A model generated the notes under the pieces. It did no database searches and had not been told where the DNA came from. It saw only the letters and a program-made list of their open reading frames with translations. A program made the translations under genes and the position numbers. Positions 1 to 8,609 of a DNA stretch of 38,625 nt are shown here, in pieces; position 1 is the first letter of the stretch, and every line of letters starts with the position of its first letter. This DNA is from UBA8828 sp964510855 (GTDB lineage: Bacteria > Verrucomicrobiota > Verrucomicrobiia > Opitutales > UBA953), in NCBI GenBank assembly GCA_964510855.1, contig CAZEDB010000014.1, forward strand, positions 1 to 38,625, given 5' to 3'.

Positions 1-101
1 TTAAGTGCCTGGAGGGCACCGTCGCCTTGAGGTTTACGAATAAACCAAATCACGGCGCCGCCTAAAGCGACACCAACTAGGAGCGGGAGTAAAAATTCCA
101 T
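1..101 (-). CDS. rmuC: RmuC-like DNA recombination protein, N-terminal fragment
   Basis: Only the first 33 codons lie in the window; the gene runs off the left edge. It starts at an ATG at 101-99. The visible peptide begins MEFLLPLLVGVALGGAVIWF and continues with a basic residue and a Gln-rich start of what would be a coiled coil. RmuC proteins have this layout: one N-terminal membrane segment, then a long coiled coil and a nuclease-like domain. The match is to architecture only, because the diagnostic domain is outside the window, so another membrane-anchored coiled-coil protein is possible. It lies 70 bp downstream of the 175-residue gene on the same strand and may be cotranscribed with it. 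Confidence 0.45.
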   Translation of the reverse strand, partial: MEFLLPLLVGVALGGAVIWFIRKPQGDGALQAL

Positions 102-171
102 AAGAGTTCTATATAAATAAGACGGTAGAGTTTACCTTAGCTGTCAAATCGCCCTTTGGCGAGCACCTGAC

Positions 172-699
172 TTAGCGCGGATCCGCCTCGATGGCCTTGG
201 CGTTGCCCACGGCCCAAGCAGCCTCGTAAACGGTAAAGAGCACGAATTCATCGGGGCCTTCACAAGCCTGCCCGCGCACGCCTGCGAGAAGACCTTCATG
301 AATCGCGCGTGCCACCGCAACTCGGGCAGGAGTGGCGTGGCGCTCAAGCCAAGGATCAAGGCGCTGAGCGACTTGGGAAGGAATATGACTAAATACCGCC
401 CGGCCGGTCAGCCATGCTTGGGCCGCGGCATGAGTTAAATCGCGATCGCGGGCGTCGAGGTGAATGACGAGTTCATCACCGGCCAGACCAGCCATGAGCT
501 GTTCGCTGATGGTACTCGCTAACTGGCGAGCGTGTCGTTCACGAGGGCTCAAGAGACCATATTCTAAATCAGGGTTAAGCGCCTCGAGGTCGCCCAAATG
601 CTCGAGGGCATAGGTTTGCCAACGAGCAAGCCACGACTTCCATGCCGCCGTTTCACGGGGAGGTGGAGGACCGAGCCACTCAGGAAGGTCGTCACGCAT
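172..699 (-). CDS. Hypothetical protein, 175 residues, behind an SOS-type box
   Basis: I do not recognise this protein. It starts at ATG 699-697 and is rich in Ala, Arg and Leu, mostly predicted helical, with no signal peptide or membrane segment. The N-terminus is Pro-rich (EWLGPPPPRE) and is followed by Trp-containing helices. The central part has an acidic stretch (HLDARDRDLTHAA). No catalytic motif is visible. Its start codon is 45 bp from a perfect 20-bp inverted repeat of the type also found before recA, so damage-inducible expression is a reasonable inference. The rmuC-like gene follows on the same strand. It is probably a real gene, given the intact frame, the codon use and the operator upstream. 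Confidence 0.7.
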   Translation of the reverse strand: MRDDLPEWLGPPPPRETAAWKSWLARWQTYALEHLGDLEALNPDLEYGLLSPRERHARQLASTISEQLMAGLAGDELVIHLDARDRDLTHAAAQAWLTGRAVFSHIPSQVAQRLDPWLERHATPARVAVARAIHEGLLAGVRGQACEGPDEFVLFTVYEAAWAVGNAKAIEADPR

Positions 700-743
700 C
701 GATAGCCTTTATTTAGAAAGCCCATGATACCCAGGCAAGTAAA

Positions 744-763
744 AAGTGAACAAATGTTCACTT
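744..763. promoter_or_regulatory. SOS-type (LexA-like) palindrome between the 175-residue gene and gspD
   Basis: AAGTGAAC-AAAT-GTTCACTT is a perfect inverted repeat with 8-bp arms and a 4-bp spacer. Its core TGAAC-N4-GTTCA is shared with the recA upstream region at 31605-31618. The half-sites have the orientation of the Gram-positive LexA box (GAAC-N4-GTTC). It lies 45 bp upstream of the minus-strand 175-residue gene and 66 bp upstream of the preferred gspD start, so it could act on either. LexA itself is not in the window, so the binding protein is inferred. Confidence 0.65.
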
Positions 764-828
764 ATGGGCATTTCCTACCTGCATAATTGTCTCCAACTCT
801 CAGCGGCTTTCGCTGTTTAATAACTACC

Positions 829-2856
829 GTGCGCCTCCTTCCTTATTTTACCCCCTTTCTGGCGGCTGCTCTTTGGGCTCAATCGACAACGACCGATCCT
901 CTGCCAACCCCCGCGGTCCCGACCGCCCCTGCTGCGATTTTAGCGGGAGCCGTGCCCACCCCAACCTTAGCCGGCAGTGATAGTGTCGGGCCCGTAGTCT
1001 TACGTGATGAAACGTTGCCGCAAGTGCTCGAGCTTTTGCAACGGCTCACGGGAAAATCTATTTTACGTCCACAAGCCCTACCCGCTGCTACTTATAGTTT
1101 AAGTCTTCCTGCAGCAACGACTCGCGACGAGGCCCTGCAGGCGCTGGAAACAGTTTTAAGTTTAAACGGCGTGGCGGTAATCGCTCAAGGCGATCGCTTT
1201 ATTAAAGTTGTGCCTAATGCCGCCGCGCGAGCTGAAGCTCCTTCGTTATTGGAAGGTTCAACCTTAGATTTAGCCCCTTCGGGTAAAGTTGCTGCCAAAA
1301 TTTTTCATCTACGTGGCATCTCAGTTGATGAAGCTTCTAAAGCAGTTGCACCGATGCTGAATGGTACCTTGGCATTTCCGCCGGTTATTTTTACCCGTAC
1401 GAATTCTCTATTGCTTACAGATTCGATTGCCAACTTGCAGCGGATCGAGCGCGTGTTGACAGAATTACAGCGCCCGCGTGCCGATGTCTTAACCCGCGCC
1501 TACGATCTTAAGTTTGCTAACGCAGCTTTGCTTGCGCGTTCGCTGCAGCAGGCTTTGGCGAGTCCTTTAATTGGGCAACCTGCATTTGGGGCTGTAATTG
1601 CGCCTGATGAACGTACCAATCGCGTCTTGGTCACAGGCAATGCCGAGCAGCAAGACTTTGTCGCCGATTTAGTCGCTAAGTTAGATGTTAAATCCGATCC
1701 TTCTACCCGCACGGAAGTGCTTCCTTTGCGCCATGCGGCAGCGCCCGATGTTGCCACCTTGCTCACGCAGTTGATTACCGGACAAAACACTGCCGCCCGC
1801 GCGCAAGCTGGCGGTCGGACGCCTGCCAATGCCACTAATCGTACGCCGGCACCGGCGGCCAATGCCGCCGCTGCCGCCACTACCGCGACTACCGCTGCCA
1901 CCAGCGGGGCCGAAGAATTTAGCCAAGGCGTAACCGTGGTGGCGGATACGCGCAGTAATGCGATTGTCGCTTCGGGTACAGCAGACGATTTACGCTTGTT
2001 GCGTGCCTTGGTTGAGCAAGTCGATGTCTTGCTGGCGCAAGTGCGCATTGAAGTTGTGATCGCTGAGGTGACGCTAACCGACAACGCCTCGAGCGGTATC
2101 CAGCAACTTGGGCTCACGGTCACGGGTAGTAAGTTAACTGGCTTCTCGGGCGCGGGCCCAGGTTTTGCGGTCACGAATGGTGCGGTCTTAGCTGGGTCAT
2201 CGACCGATTTGTCGGCCACGATTGGTCTTACTTCGACGCCACGAAAGTCGGACACAAATATTCTTTCTAATCCTTCCGTCACTACCACGCATAATAAAGA
2301 AGCGACCATCTTTGTGGGTGAGTCTCGCCCGGTTGTAACTGGCACCACTGCCACACCCACCGGAGCAACTTTAGCCACTTCGTCCACCGTGGCCCAGCGT
2401 GATATTGGGATTGAGCTACGTGTCCTGCCGCTCATCGGGCCCAATGGTTCGGTGCAGTTACAAATCTCGCAAAAAGTTGAGGATATTTTGGGTACGGTGA
2501 TTTTAGATGGTAATGAGCAGCCACGAATTGGTCGGCGCGAAACCCAATCGTTTGTTAGTGCGCGTACTGGTGAAATTATCGTGCTGGGCGGGTTGCAGCG
2601 GACGCAGCTTACCCAGAGCGCGGGACGCTTGGCGGGTATCCCTTTGCTGGGCGATTTGCTTGGATCATCGTCTGAGGAGCGTACCAAAACCGAATTACTT
2701 ATTTTCCTCCGCCCCTATGTTTTATCAGGTACCGCGGTCGATAATGCTGATGCCCTGCGCATCTTAGATGCTTCGGTGCAGAAGGAGCCTGCCCGCGCGA
2801 TTCTCGATAATCAACCTGGTCAGGCTGCACCTGCAGAAGTCCCCGAAGCCAAGTAA
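829..2856 (+). CDS. gspD: Type II secretion system secretin GspD
   Basis: This is the outer-membrane secretin that forms the exit channel of the type II secretion system. I prefer the GTG start at 829 (675 residues) over an in-frame TTG at 787, because GTG gives a clean signal peptide (VRLLPYFTPFLAAALWA, cleavage before QS). After it come an N0 domain, three ring-forming N domains (N1 with HLRGISVDEASKAVAPML), and a secretin core that begins near RIEVVIAEVTL and ends in the conserved PLLGDLLGSSSEERTKTELL region. An Ala/Thr-rich insert, at about residues 330-365, interrupts the N3 domain, as is common in GspD. No lipobox is visible. It is followed after 4 bp by gspE, so D, E and F form one operon. 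Confidence 0.95.
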   Translation: MRLLPYFTPFLAAALWAQSTTTDPLPTPAVPTAPAAILAGAVPTPTLAGSDSVGPVVLRDETLPQVLELLQRLTGKSILRPQALPAATYSLSLPAATTRDEALQALETVLSLNGVAVIAQGDRFIKVVPNAAARAEAPSLLEGSTLDLAPSGKVAAKIFHLRGISVDEASKAVAPMLNGTLAFPPVIFTRTNSLLLTDSIANLQRIERVLTELQRPRADVLTRAYDLKFANAALLARSLQQALASPLIGQPAFGAVIAPDERTNRVLVTGNAEQQDFVADLVAKLDVKSDPSTRTEVLPLRHAAAPDVATLLTQLITGQNTAARAQAGGRTPANATNRTPAPAANAAAAATTATTAATSGAEEFSQGVTVVADTRSNAIVASGTADDLRLLRALVEQVDVLLAQVRIEVVIAEVTLTDNASSGIQQLGLTVTGSKLTGFSGAGPGFAVTNGAVLAGSSTDLSATIGLTSTPRKSDTNILSNPSVTTTHNKEATIFVGESRPVVTGTTATPTGATLATSSTVAQRDIGIELRVLPLIGPNGSVQLQISQKVEDILGTVILDGNEQPRIGRRETQSFVSARTGEIIVLGGLQRTQLTQSAGRLAGIPLLGDLLGSSSEERTKTELLIFLRPYVLSGTAVDNADALRILDASVQKEPARAILDNQPGQAAPAEVPEAK

Positions 2857-2860
2857 GTTG

Positions 2861-4549
2861 ATGACGGCTGCTACCCAAGCACGATTAAAGGAGGCGCTGG
2901 AAGCTCGTCTCGGTGAAGCCGCCGCTTCGGCCCTTGAAGGTGTACCTCCAGAAGCTCGCCTCAAGTCGCTCGCTCATGCTCTTGGGGTCGATGAAGATGC
3001 GGCCCTAAGTTTTCTTGCCGAAATAACCGGACTCTCCGTCTTACCTGAACCGGCGGTGGATATTCAGGGCATCCGGATTTTCCCGGCGCGTTTAGCTACC
3101 CGTACCCTCGCTATCCCTGTGGCGCTTGCGAGCAGCGAGTCGGGTCGGCTTGATTTGGCCACTCCCTGGCCACCTGCTGCGGAAATGCAGGCTTGGGCAG
3201 CAACTTTTTGTCCGCGTCGTCCCCGTTGGTTTTTAGCCCCGGCTGATCGGGTCGGACAACTCGTGCGCGAAAGTTACGGCGTCGGCTCTGGAAGTTTGGG
3301 CGACGATGAAGCCGATGAGGGCTTAGCCCCTGCACCGCTTGTTGCCGATACCGATGCGGATGCCGACGCCGCGGTGGTGCGATTTGTCACCGATGTTTTG
3401 ACCCAAGCCGTGGCTGAGCGTGCCACCGATATCCATTTTGAACCGCAAGAAGGTAAACTCGCGATTCGTTTCCGAATCGACGGCATTTTAGTACCCGTCC
3501 CGCTCCCTGAAAATTTGGTTCGCTACCAAGATGCCATTCTTTCGCGGCTTAAAATTATGGCGCGTCTTAATATTTCAGAGCGCCGACTACCGCAAGACGG
3601 GCGGATCACCTTTCGCGACGGGATTAATTCCATTGATATTCGGGTTTCGACCATGCCCACCTTGCATGCCGAGTCGATTTCCCTGCGACTTCTCAACCAA
3701 CGCAAAGAGGCTTATGATATGTCGCGCGTGGGTATGGGCCCAGAGGAGCAAGCCGCGGTGCGCCGGGTTTTAGCTTACCCGCACGGTATCATTCTTGTTA
3801 CGGGCCCGACCGGCTCAGGTAAGTCGACGACCCTTAATGCTTTCTTGCGTGAAATTAATTCTCCCGAGCTGCGTCTCGTAACCATTGAAGACCCGGTGGA
3901 GTATGAAGTGCCGGGGGCGAACCAAGTTCAGATTAAACCTGAAATTGGGCTCACTTTTGCCAGCACTTTGCGAAGTACGCTGCGACAAGATCCTGATGTT
4001 ATTATGGTCGGGGAAATTCGTGACTTAGAGACCGCCGAGATTTCCATCCGGGCTTCGCTTACGGGTCACTTAGTTTTTTCTACCCTACACACCAACGATG
4101 CCCCAGGAGCGATTACGCGTTTAATTGATATGGGCGTGGAGCCTTTCTTGGTGGCTTCGGCGGTTGAGTTGGTGATTGCCCAGCGGCTATTACGCCGAGT
4201 TTGCCCTGATTGTACGGTGCGCGCCCCGGTGGAACGTCCAGCCGCCCTCGCCGCCCTCAAAGCTTTGGGTCTGCCCGCCTCGGTTCTCGATGGCGTACAA
4301 GATTTACCCAAAGCGGTGGGTTGCCGTCGTTGCCGCGGTACGGGTTATGCAGGGCGCGTTGGCATCTTCGAACTTTATTTCCCTAAGCCAGCGCACGACA
4401 AAATTGTCAGTCGGGTGAGTTCGCGTGATTTAACCGAGGCTGCGTTAGCCGAGGGGATGCGTCCGCTCGCCCGCACTGGTTGGGAAAAAGTTCTCGCAGG
4501 TCATACCACCCTCGACGAGCTCGTACGTAACGTAGCTTCCTCGGAATAA
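2861..4549 (+). CDS. gspE: Type II secretion system ATPase GspE
   Basis: This cytoplasmic hexameric ATPase drives pseudopilus assembly. The ATG at 2861, 4 bp after the gspD stop, is the best start and gives 562 residues; the frame is open further upstream, but only inside gspD. The N-terminal part resembles the GspE/PilB N-domain. Walker A (GPTGSGKST) is near residue 315, the Asp box (TIEDPVEYE) follows, and Walker B (VIMVGEIRD) is near residue 380. A zinc-binding pair, CPDC near 448 and CRRC near 489, marks it as an assembly ATPase of the GspE/PilB class rather than a PilT retraction ATPase. It is 2 bp from gspF. PilB is the alternative, but the surrounding gsp set supports GspE. Confidence 0.95.
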   Translation: MTAATQARLKEALEARLGEAAASALEGVPPEARLKSLAHALGVDEDAALSFLAEITGLSVLPEPAVDIQGIRIFPARLATRTLAIPVALASSESGRLDLATPWPPAAEMQAWAATFCPRRPRWFLAPADRVGQLVRESYGVGSGSLGDDEADEGLAPAPLVADTDADADAAVVRFVTDVLTQAVAERATDIHFEPQEGKLAIRFRIDGILVPVPLPENLVRYQDAILSRLKIMARLNISERRLPQDGRITFRDGINSIDIRVSTMPTLHAESISLRLLNQRKEAYDMSRVGMGPEEQAAVRRVLAYPHGIILVTGPTGSGKSTTLNAFLREINSPELRLVTIEDPVEYEVPGANQVQIKPEIGLTFASTLRSTLRQDPDVIMVGEIRDLETAEISIRASLTGHLVFSTLHTNDAPGAITRLIDMGVEPFLVASAVELVIAQRLLRRVCPDCTVRAPVERPAALAALKALGLPASVLDGVQDLPKAVGCRRCRGTGYAGRVGIFELYFPKPAHDKIVSRVSSRDLTEAALAEGMRPLARTGWEKVLAGHTTLDELVRNVASSE

Positions 4550-4551
4550 TC

Positions 4552-5760
4552 ATGCCTGCTTTTACCTATACGGGTACAGACGCTGGGGGAGTTGCCGCCA
4601 CCGGAAGTATTGAAGCGAGTGGCCGTTCTGAAGCGCTCCGACAATTAGCCGCCCGCGGCATTCGCCCAAGTTCGTTGCGAGAAGCAGGAGCCACACCTAA
4701 GGGAACTAAACTCAACGAAGCCCAACTCACGTCACGCCTCCAGCTACCCTTTCTCGAGGCGCTTGACGATTTGGTGCGCGGCGGACTTTCAGCAGGTGAG
4801 GCGGTGCGTTTGCTTTCGCAGCGTCTGCAGCCCGGACCGCTCCGCCAATTATGTTTAGCGGTGTGGTCGCGTTTGGGCGAAGGCTTATCCCTTTCGGCAG
4901 CGATGGCCTCGTTGCCTAGAGTTTTTGAAGGCCACACTGTGCACTTAGTAGCGGCAGGTGAGGCTACGGGAAGTTTGCAAGGCGTACTCCAGCGGTTGAT
5001 TCGCTACTTTACGGAACGGCGTGAGTTTCGGCAAAAACTTGTCGCCGCTATGCTTTACCCAGCCGTGATGTCGATAGCTGCGGTGGCAGTCACCGCCTTC
5101 CTTATTCTTTTCTTACTGCCGCGGCTTGAGCCCTTACTCGCGTCCCTCGGAGGAGAAATGCCGGCCGCAACCAAGTTTTTAGTAGGTATGGCGGAGGTCG
5201 CTATGTTTGCAGCTCCATTACTTTTATTAGCTACCGGTATCGGATTCTTAGGCCTTAAACGTTGGCGACAAACCGAGGCCGGGCGCGAGGCGGCCGATGC
5301 GGCCTTGCTACGCTTGCCCATTGCGGGGGCGCTTTCTACCCGACTTTCCGTTTTAAATTTCTGTGAGACCTTAGCCTCCTTACTTGAGAACGGTATCACC
5401 TTAGCTCAGGCCTTGCGCATGGCAGAAAAGTCTGCCCCAAATCGCGCCCTTCGCCGTCGTTTTCGTGTCGCTACCGACCGGGTGCTTGAAGGTGAAGCGC
5501 TCTCGCGTTCGCTGGGGCGTACCGGCGTTTTTCCTGGTCTCTTATTAGATCGGATTACGGTGGCTGAGCAGACGGGGAATCTTGCTCCAGGTTTACGCGA
5601 CGTTGCCCGTTCGTATCGTGCCGAACTTGATCGCTGGCTGGCTGCGCTCACCAAGGGTTTCGCCGCGGCCTTACTTGGGGGTGTCTTCGCGCTCGTGGCC
5701 TTAATTGCTTTTGCTATCGTTAGCGCCGTATTCGCCGCCAGCGGCAATTTACGTTTTTAG
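4552..5760 (+). CDS. gspF: Type II secretion system inner-membrane platform protein GspF
   Basis: This polytopic platform protein links the ATPase to the growing pseudopilus. At 402 residues it has normal family length. It begins with the typical MPAFTYTGTDAGG, followed by two repeats of the T2SSF domain. Hydrophobic segments lie near residues 170-195, 215-235 and 370-395, the usual three-helix arrangement. The conserved AGEATGSL motif of the first repeat and AEQTGNL of the second are present. It is the last gene of the plus-strand gspDEF operon. Its stop lies 7 bp from the stop of the convergent gspM-like gene, so the two transcripts meet tail to tail. Confidence 0.95.
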   Translation: MPAFTYTGTDAGGVAATGSIEASGRSEALRQLAARGIRPSSLREAGATPKGTKLNEAQLTSRLQLPFLEALDDLVRGGLSAGEAVRLLSQRLQPGPLRQLCLAVWSRLGEGLSLSAAMASLPRVFEGHTVHLVAAGEATGSLQGVLQRLIRYFTERREFRQKLVAAMLYPAVMSIAAVAVTAFLILFLLPRLEPLLASLGGEMPAATKFLVGMAEVAMFAAPLLLLATGIGFLGLKRWRQTEAGREAADAALLRLPIAGALSTRLSVLNFCETLASLLENGITLAQALRMAEKSAPNRALRRRFRVATDRVLEGEALSRSLGRTGVFPGLLLDRITVAEQTGNLAPGLRDVARSYRAELDRWLAALTKGFAAALLGGVFALVALIAFAIVSAVFAASGNLRF

Positions 5761-5767
5761 CCTAGGC

Positions 5768-6289
5768 TTATTTTGCCAACTCAACGGCGGTGAGTTGTAA
5801 ACGCGCGTTAATCGTACCGTTAGCCGAGCGGTCAGCCTGAATGGATACATTGCCCAAGGCTAGGTAAGGCGCGCGTGGCTGTATCAGACGGTATAACTTT
5901 AGTAACGCGGGTAAATCCGTTTTGCGTACGGTTAATTGCACAGTGTGAAGCGTGAAGGGGCCAGACTTTTGGGTTTTGGGTGGATCGGTATTGGCATTAA
6001 GTCCGACCTCGCTTGCCAGTTGGGTGGCCGCTGCCACTAAGCCCGCCGCATCATAGCCCTTACCGGCTTCTAAGCCTTCGCGGGCTTTGGTTGCGGCCGC
6101 TTCAATTGCTGTAGCTCTGGCTTCCCATTCGCTTTGCAGCGCGCGCTCCGTGCGCACTTTAGAAAATTCCCCCCAAGCCTCTGTGACTGCGTTTAAGGCA
6201 TGGTCTGTACTCACCACGGCTAAGCCTAAGAGTGCTAAAACAATGAGCAGGCGCTGGCTACGCGTCCTTCGTAAGAGCAAGTGCTTCAT
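5768..6289 (-). CDS. gspM: GspM/PilO-like type II secretion assembly protein
   Basis: This is a small bitopic inner-membrane protein of 173 residues. It has a basic N-terminus, one membrane helix at about residues 14-32, a coiled stretch rich in Ala and Glu, and a C-terminal alpha/beta ferredoxin-like periplasmic part. That is the layout of GspM and PilO, which recruit GspL/PilN to the assembly platform. Sequence identity within this family is always low, so the call rests on architecture and on being the last gene of the minus-strand pseudopilin operon. Its ATG overlaps the gspL stop by 4 bp (ATGA), which points to translational coupling. Confidence 0.7.
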   Translation of the reverse strand: MKHLLLRRTRSQRLLIVLALLGLAVVSTDHALNAVTEAWGEFSKVRTERALQSEWEARATAIEAAATKAREGLEAGKGYDAAGLVAAATQLASEVGLNANTDPPKTQKSGPFTLHTVQLTVRKTDLPALLKLYRLIQPRAPYLALGNVSIQADRSANGTINARLQLTAVELAK

Positions 6290-7416
6290 GGCGTGCCTGC
6301 GGCCGCTTTACGGAGCGCTTCAGGTTTAAAGGTTAAGGTTAGGGCAAAAGTGGTGACACCATCACGGCCGCGAATGTCGCGCGTCTCAACTTTCGCCAAT
6401 AACTCGTCGGCTGAAAGCGCCTGTTCTAAGGTGCCGACGTCGGCGGCTGAAGAGGTGCGGGCTTCGAGTTCAAGCGTGTGCGGGGTGCGTTGATTAACGG
6501 TGGTGAAAACCAGACCGGCGGGTCGGTAAGCGTTAGCCACCGCTAACATTTCAAAAGGCAAAGGGCGATTGCGACCTAACTCTTCGACCTTAGCTGATAG
6601 GGCGTTGAGTTCTTGCAGTTCGCGAATACGTGGCTCGGCGGCCATAACTGCGTCGCGCGTGGTGTTGGTACTTAATGAGAAACCTAAGGCGGTGAGTTCG
6701 CCGATAACGGCGAGTAAAAGCAGCAGGGCTCCTACTTGCGCGGTTCGCCACAAACGCTGGTCCCAGCGGGCAGCACGTTGGCGTGCATCAAGAAAATCGG
6801 GATCACGTAGGTCAAGGTCATCCACTTGTAGCAGCGCCAGGCGGTGGATGGGTCCTGAGCCACAGCGAAGTTCGATGCCTAATTCGGTGCGTTGACCAGT
6901 TAGTTCGCCATTGGCTTCATGGATGAGCCCCGTCGTATCGCTTAAGCCCGCAGCAGCCGCAGCTTCAGCGGCCACTTGGGCAGGCGTGCCCTCTGAAGTC
7001 GGGAGAGTAGAAAGACCCGACGGCAGCTGCATCCCAGGCTTCCAAGCTAGAGCTAAAATACGTTGGGCATTAGTGTGTGTCACCACCCCGCCTTGCGGAG
7101 GTCGTTCCCCTAGGAGGGCTAAAAATTCGGGTATGACGAGAGCATCAGCGGGCCAGCTCGCTACGATTTCAGCCCCAAAAGTCCGACGATGGGCAGCATA
7201 GGCTAAACCTTCGCCTCCATTTTCTGAGCGCACGAGACCTTGTAAAAGCTGCGAGGGAGGGAAGGGGGATTGGGCTTCGATGGCTAATGAAGCTTGGTCG
7301 CGTGCGGGTGTGCCTGCCACGGGTTCGAAGCGGGCTAAGACAAAACGCTCCGCCTCTAGCAGAATTGCTGGAGTTGGAGTCGGCTTCGGTAGCCAGCGAC
7401 GCAAAAAATTCTTCAT
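6286..7416 (-). CDS. gspL: GspL/PilN-like type II secretion assembly protein
   Basis: This is a bitopic protein of 376 residues. The cytoplasmic part (about 1-225) resembles the actin-like fold of GspL/PilM, although the ATP-binding motifs of PilM are not obvious. One membrane helix follows (VGALLLLLAVIGELTALGF, about 232-250), then a periplasmic domain with a coiled stretch and a ferredoxin-like end, as in PilN. In the secretion machine GspL couples the GspE ATPase to GspM. Start and stop codons overlap those of gspK and gspM by 4 bp each. The assignment is by layout and position; primary sequence is divergent. Confidence 0.75.
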   Translation of the reverse strand: MKNFLRRWLPKPTPTPAILLEAERFVLARFEPVAGTPARDQASLAIEAQSPFPPSQLLQGLVRSENGGEGLAYAAHRRTFGAEIVASWPADALVIPEFLALLGERPPQGGVVTHTNAQRILALAWKPGMQLPSGLSTLPTSEGTPAQVAAEAAAAAGLSDTTGLIHEANGELTGQRTELGIELRCGSGPIHRLALLQVDDLDLRDPDFLDARQRAARWDQRLWRTAQVGALLLLLAVIGELTALGFSLSTNTTRDAVMAAEPRIRELQELNALSAKVEELGRNRPLPFEMLAVANAYRPAGLVFTTVNQRTPHTLELEARTSSAADVGTLEQALSADELLAKVETRDIRGRDGVTTFALTLTFKPEALRKAAAGTP

Positions 7417-8609
7417 CGTGTACCTAGGACAGGTGCGACGTTAACATCAATCGGGTTGAGAGGTTGTTCAATCGGGGGAATCTCGGGCAAGGGGGCACCT
7501 GAAGTTACATTCAAAGAGAGAGCTAAACTTTTTTCAGTGAGCGCTGGGGCGCTACCCATTTCAGACCACTCTAAGAGAGGGAAGGGATAACGCAATCCAG
7601 CGGAGGGTGTCGAGCCTGTGCTCGAGGTTGGGCGATTGGTTGGGGTTGCCGAACTCGGCGGTTCAGCCGTTGGGTCGGCTGCAGCTTCGGGAAAGCGAGC
7701 CGCAGGATCAATCGCAATCAAGACTGACGCTGAGCAAACCGCCCGACCTTCGCGTAAGGTTACGGTTAAGCGCAGCAGTTGAATGAGTGAGGTGACACGC
7801 GCGGCATTGCCGCCCCCGAGTTGGGCTAAGGCTTCGTCACGCGAACGAAAATAAGGTGCGGTGCCGGTCGGGCGGCTCACGGTTCCGCTGCGGAACTGAC
7901 GTGCGCGCTCGATACCTTCGGGAGAAAAATCTAGGGCTTGAAGGACCTCGGGCTCAACGAAGTTGGTATGGGTAGAGGGGAAGCGATAAAGCGATACACA
8001 GCGTTTGAACCCTTGGTATAAGGGCGTAGGCAGACCTAACTCATCAAAAAATGCCTCACGCACGACGCCAATAGCTTTGAGTTCATCGAAGTTACGCAGA
8101 CTGCGGCGCGGAGCGCGGTAGGGGATAGGGGCTAAGTCGTAGGCAAGGTCATCGGCTCGGTCATCTTCGGGGCGGTGCCCAGGGCGCATCCAGCCGAGTA
8201 GGGCATCCGCTAAATTTTCCGCTGCGGCAGTTTCTTGTCCGAGTGCTTGAAAAAGTTTTTTCAATTCTCCGGCACCTAAATCAGGTAAGGGGAGCTTCCC
8301 ATTTTCAATCTCCCACAGGTAGTTAATTTGTAGCCCTGCGCGGGCGGGCAATTTTAGGTAAGCCCGTGGATCACCCCAGCCTTGCTCGGGAGAATGGAGC
8401 CGTCCGCGGTCAAGGTTGCGAACTTCAGCCAGCACGCCGAGTGCTAGTTCAACTTCAGACCACGCTTCTGCACGGAGTTGTACCCGGTCAGCTTCGCGTG
8501 CAGCGAGCGTGAGTTCTAGGGCATTTTCTTCGAGTAAGCGGGCGAGCGTAGCGCCGGCTAAGGCGATGAGCACCAGCACAATAATCAATACAGTACCTCG
8601 ACGTTTCAT
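7413..8609 (-). CDS. gspK: GspK-like minor pseudopilin
   Basis: This 398-residue protein starts MKRRGTVLIIVLVLIALAG, a prepilin-type leader with cleavage after Gly. It lacks the usual Glu at position 5 of the mature chain, which is characteristic of GspK. The large globular domain (about residues 100-330) fits the alpha-helical domain that sets GspK apart from the other pseudopilins and that caps the pseudopilus tip. The region around residues 310-350 is rich in Pro, Ser and Thr and is probably disordered. It overlaps its neighbours by 4 bp on both sides. GspK is the best call, given the family size and gene order. Confidence 0.85.
   Translation of the reverse strand: MKRRGTVLIIVLVLIALAGATLARLLEENALELTLAAREADRVQLRAEAWSEVELALGVLAEVRNLDRGRLHSPEQGWGDPRAYLKLPARAGLQINYLWEIENGKLPLPDLGAGELKKLFQALGQETAAAENLADALLGWMRPGHRPEDDRADDLAYDLAPIPYRAPRRSLRNFDELKAIGVVREAFFDELGLPTPLYQGFKRCVSLYRFPSTHTNFVEPEVLQALDFSPEGIERARQFRSGTVSRPTGTAPYFRSRDEALAQLGGGNAARVTSLIQLLRLTVTLREGRAVCSASVLIAIDPAARFPEAAADPTAEPPSSATPTNRPTSSTGSTPSAGLRYPFPLLEWSEMGSAPALTEKSLALSLNVTSGAPLPEIPPIEQPLNPIDVNVAPVLGTR

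Noticed and set aside
142..147. TTGACA on minus as an rmuC promoter
   Set aside because: The nearest AT-rich -10 candidate is 22 bp away, too far for a normal promoter.
1500..2687. A 395-codon open frame on minus inside gspD
   Set aside because: It is antisense to the secretin core, has Ser/Ala/Val-rich low-complexity translation and no recognisable domain. The plus frame has clear family motifs.
3919..3929. GAAC-N3-GTTC inside gspE as a third SOS-type box
   Set aside because: The spacer is 3 bp instead of 4 and the site is within a coding sequence.
5759..5768. AGCCTAGGCT palindrome between gspF and gspM as a two-way terminator
   Set aside because: It has no loop bases, so a stable hairpin cannot form with more than three pairs, although T-rich flanks are present on both sides.
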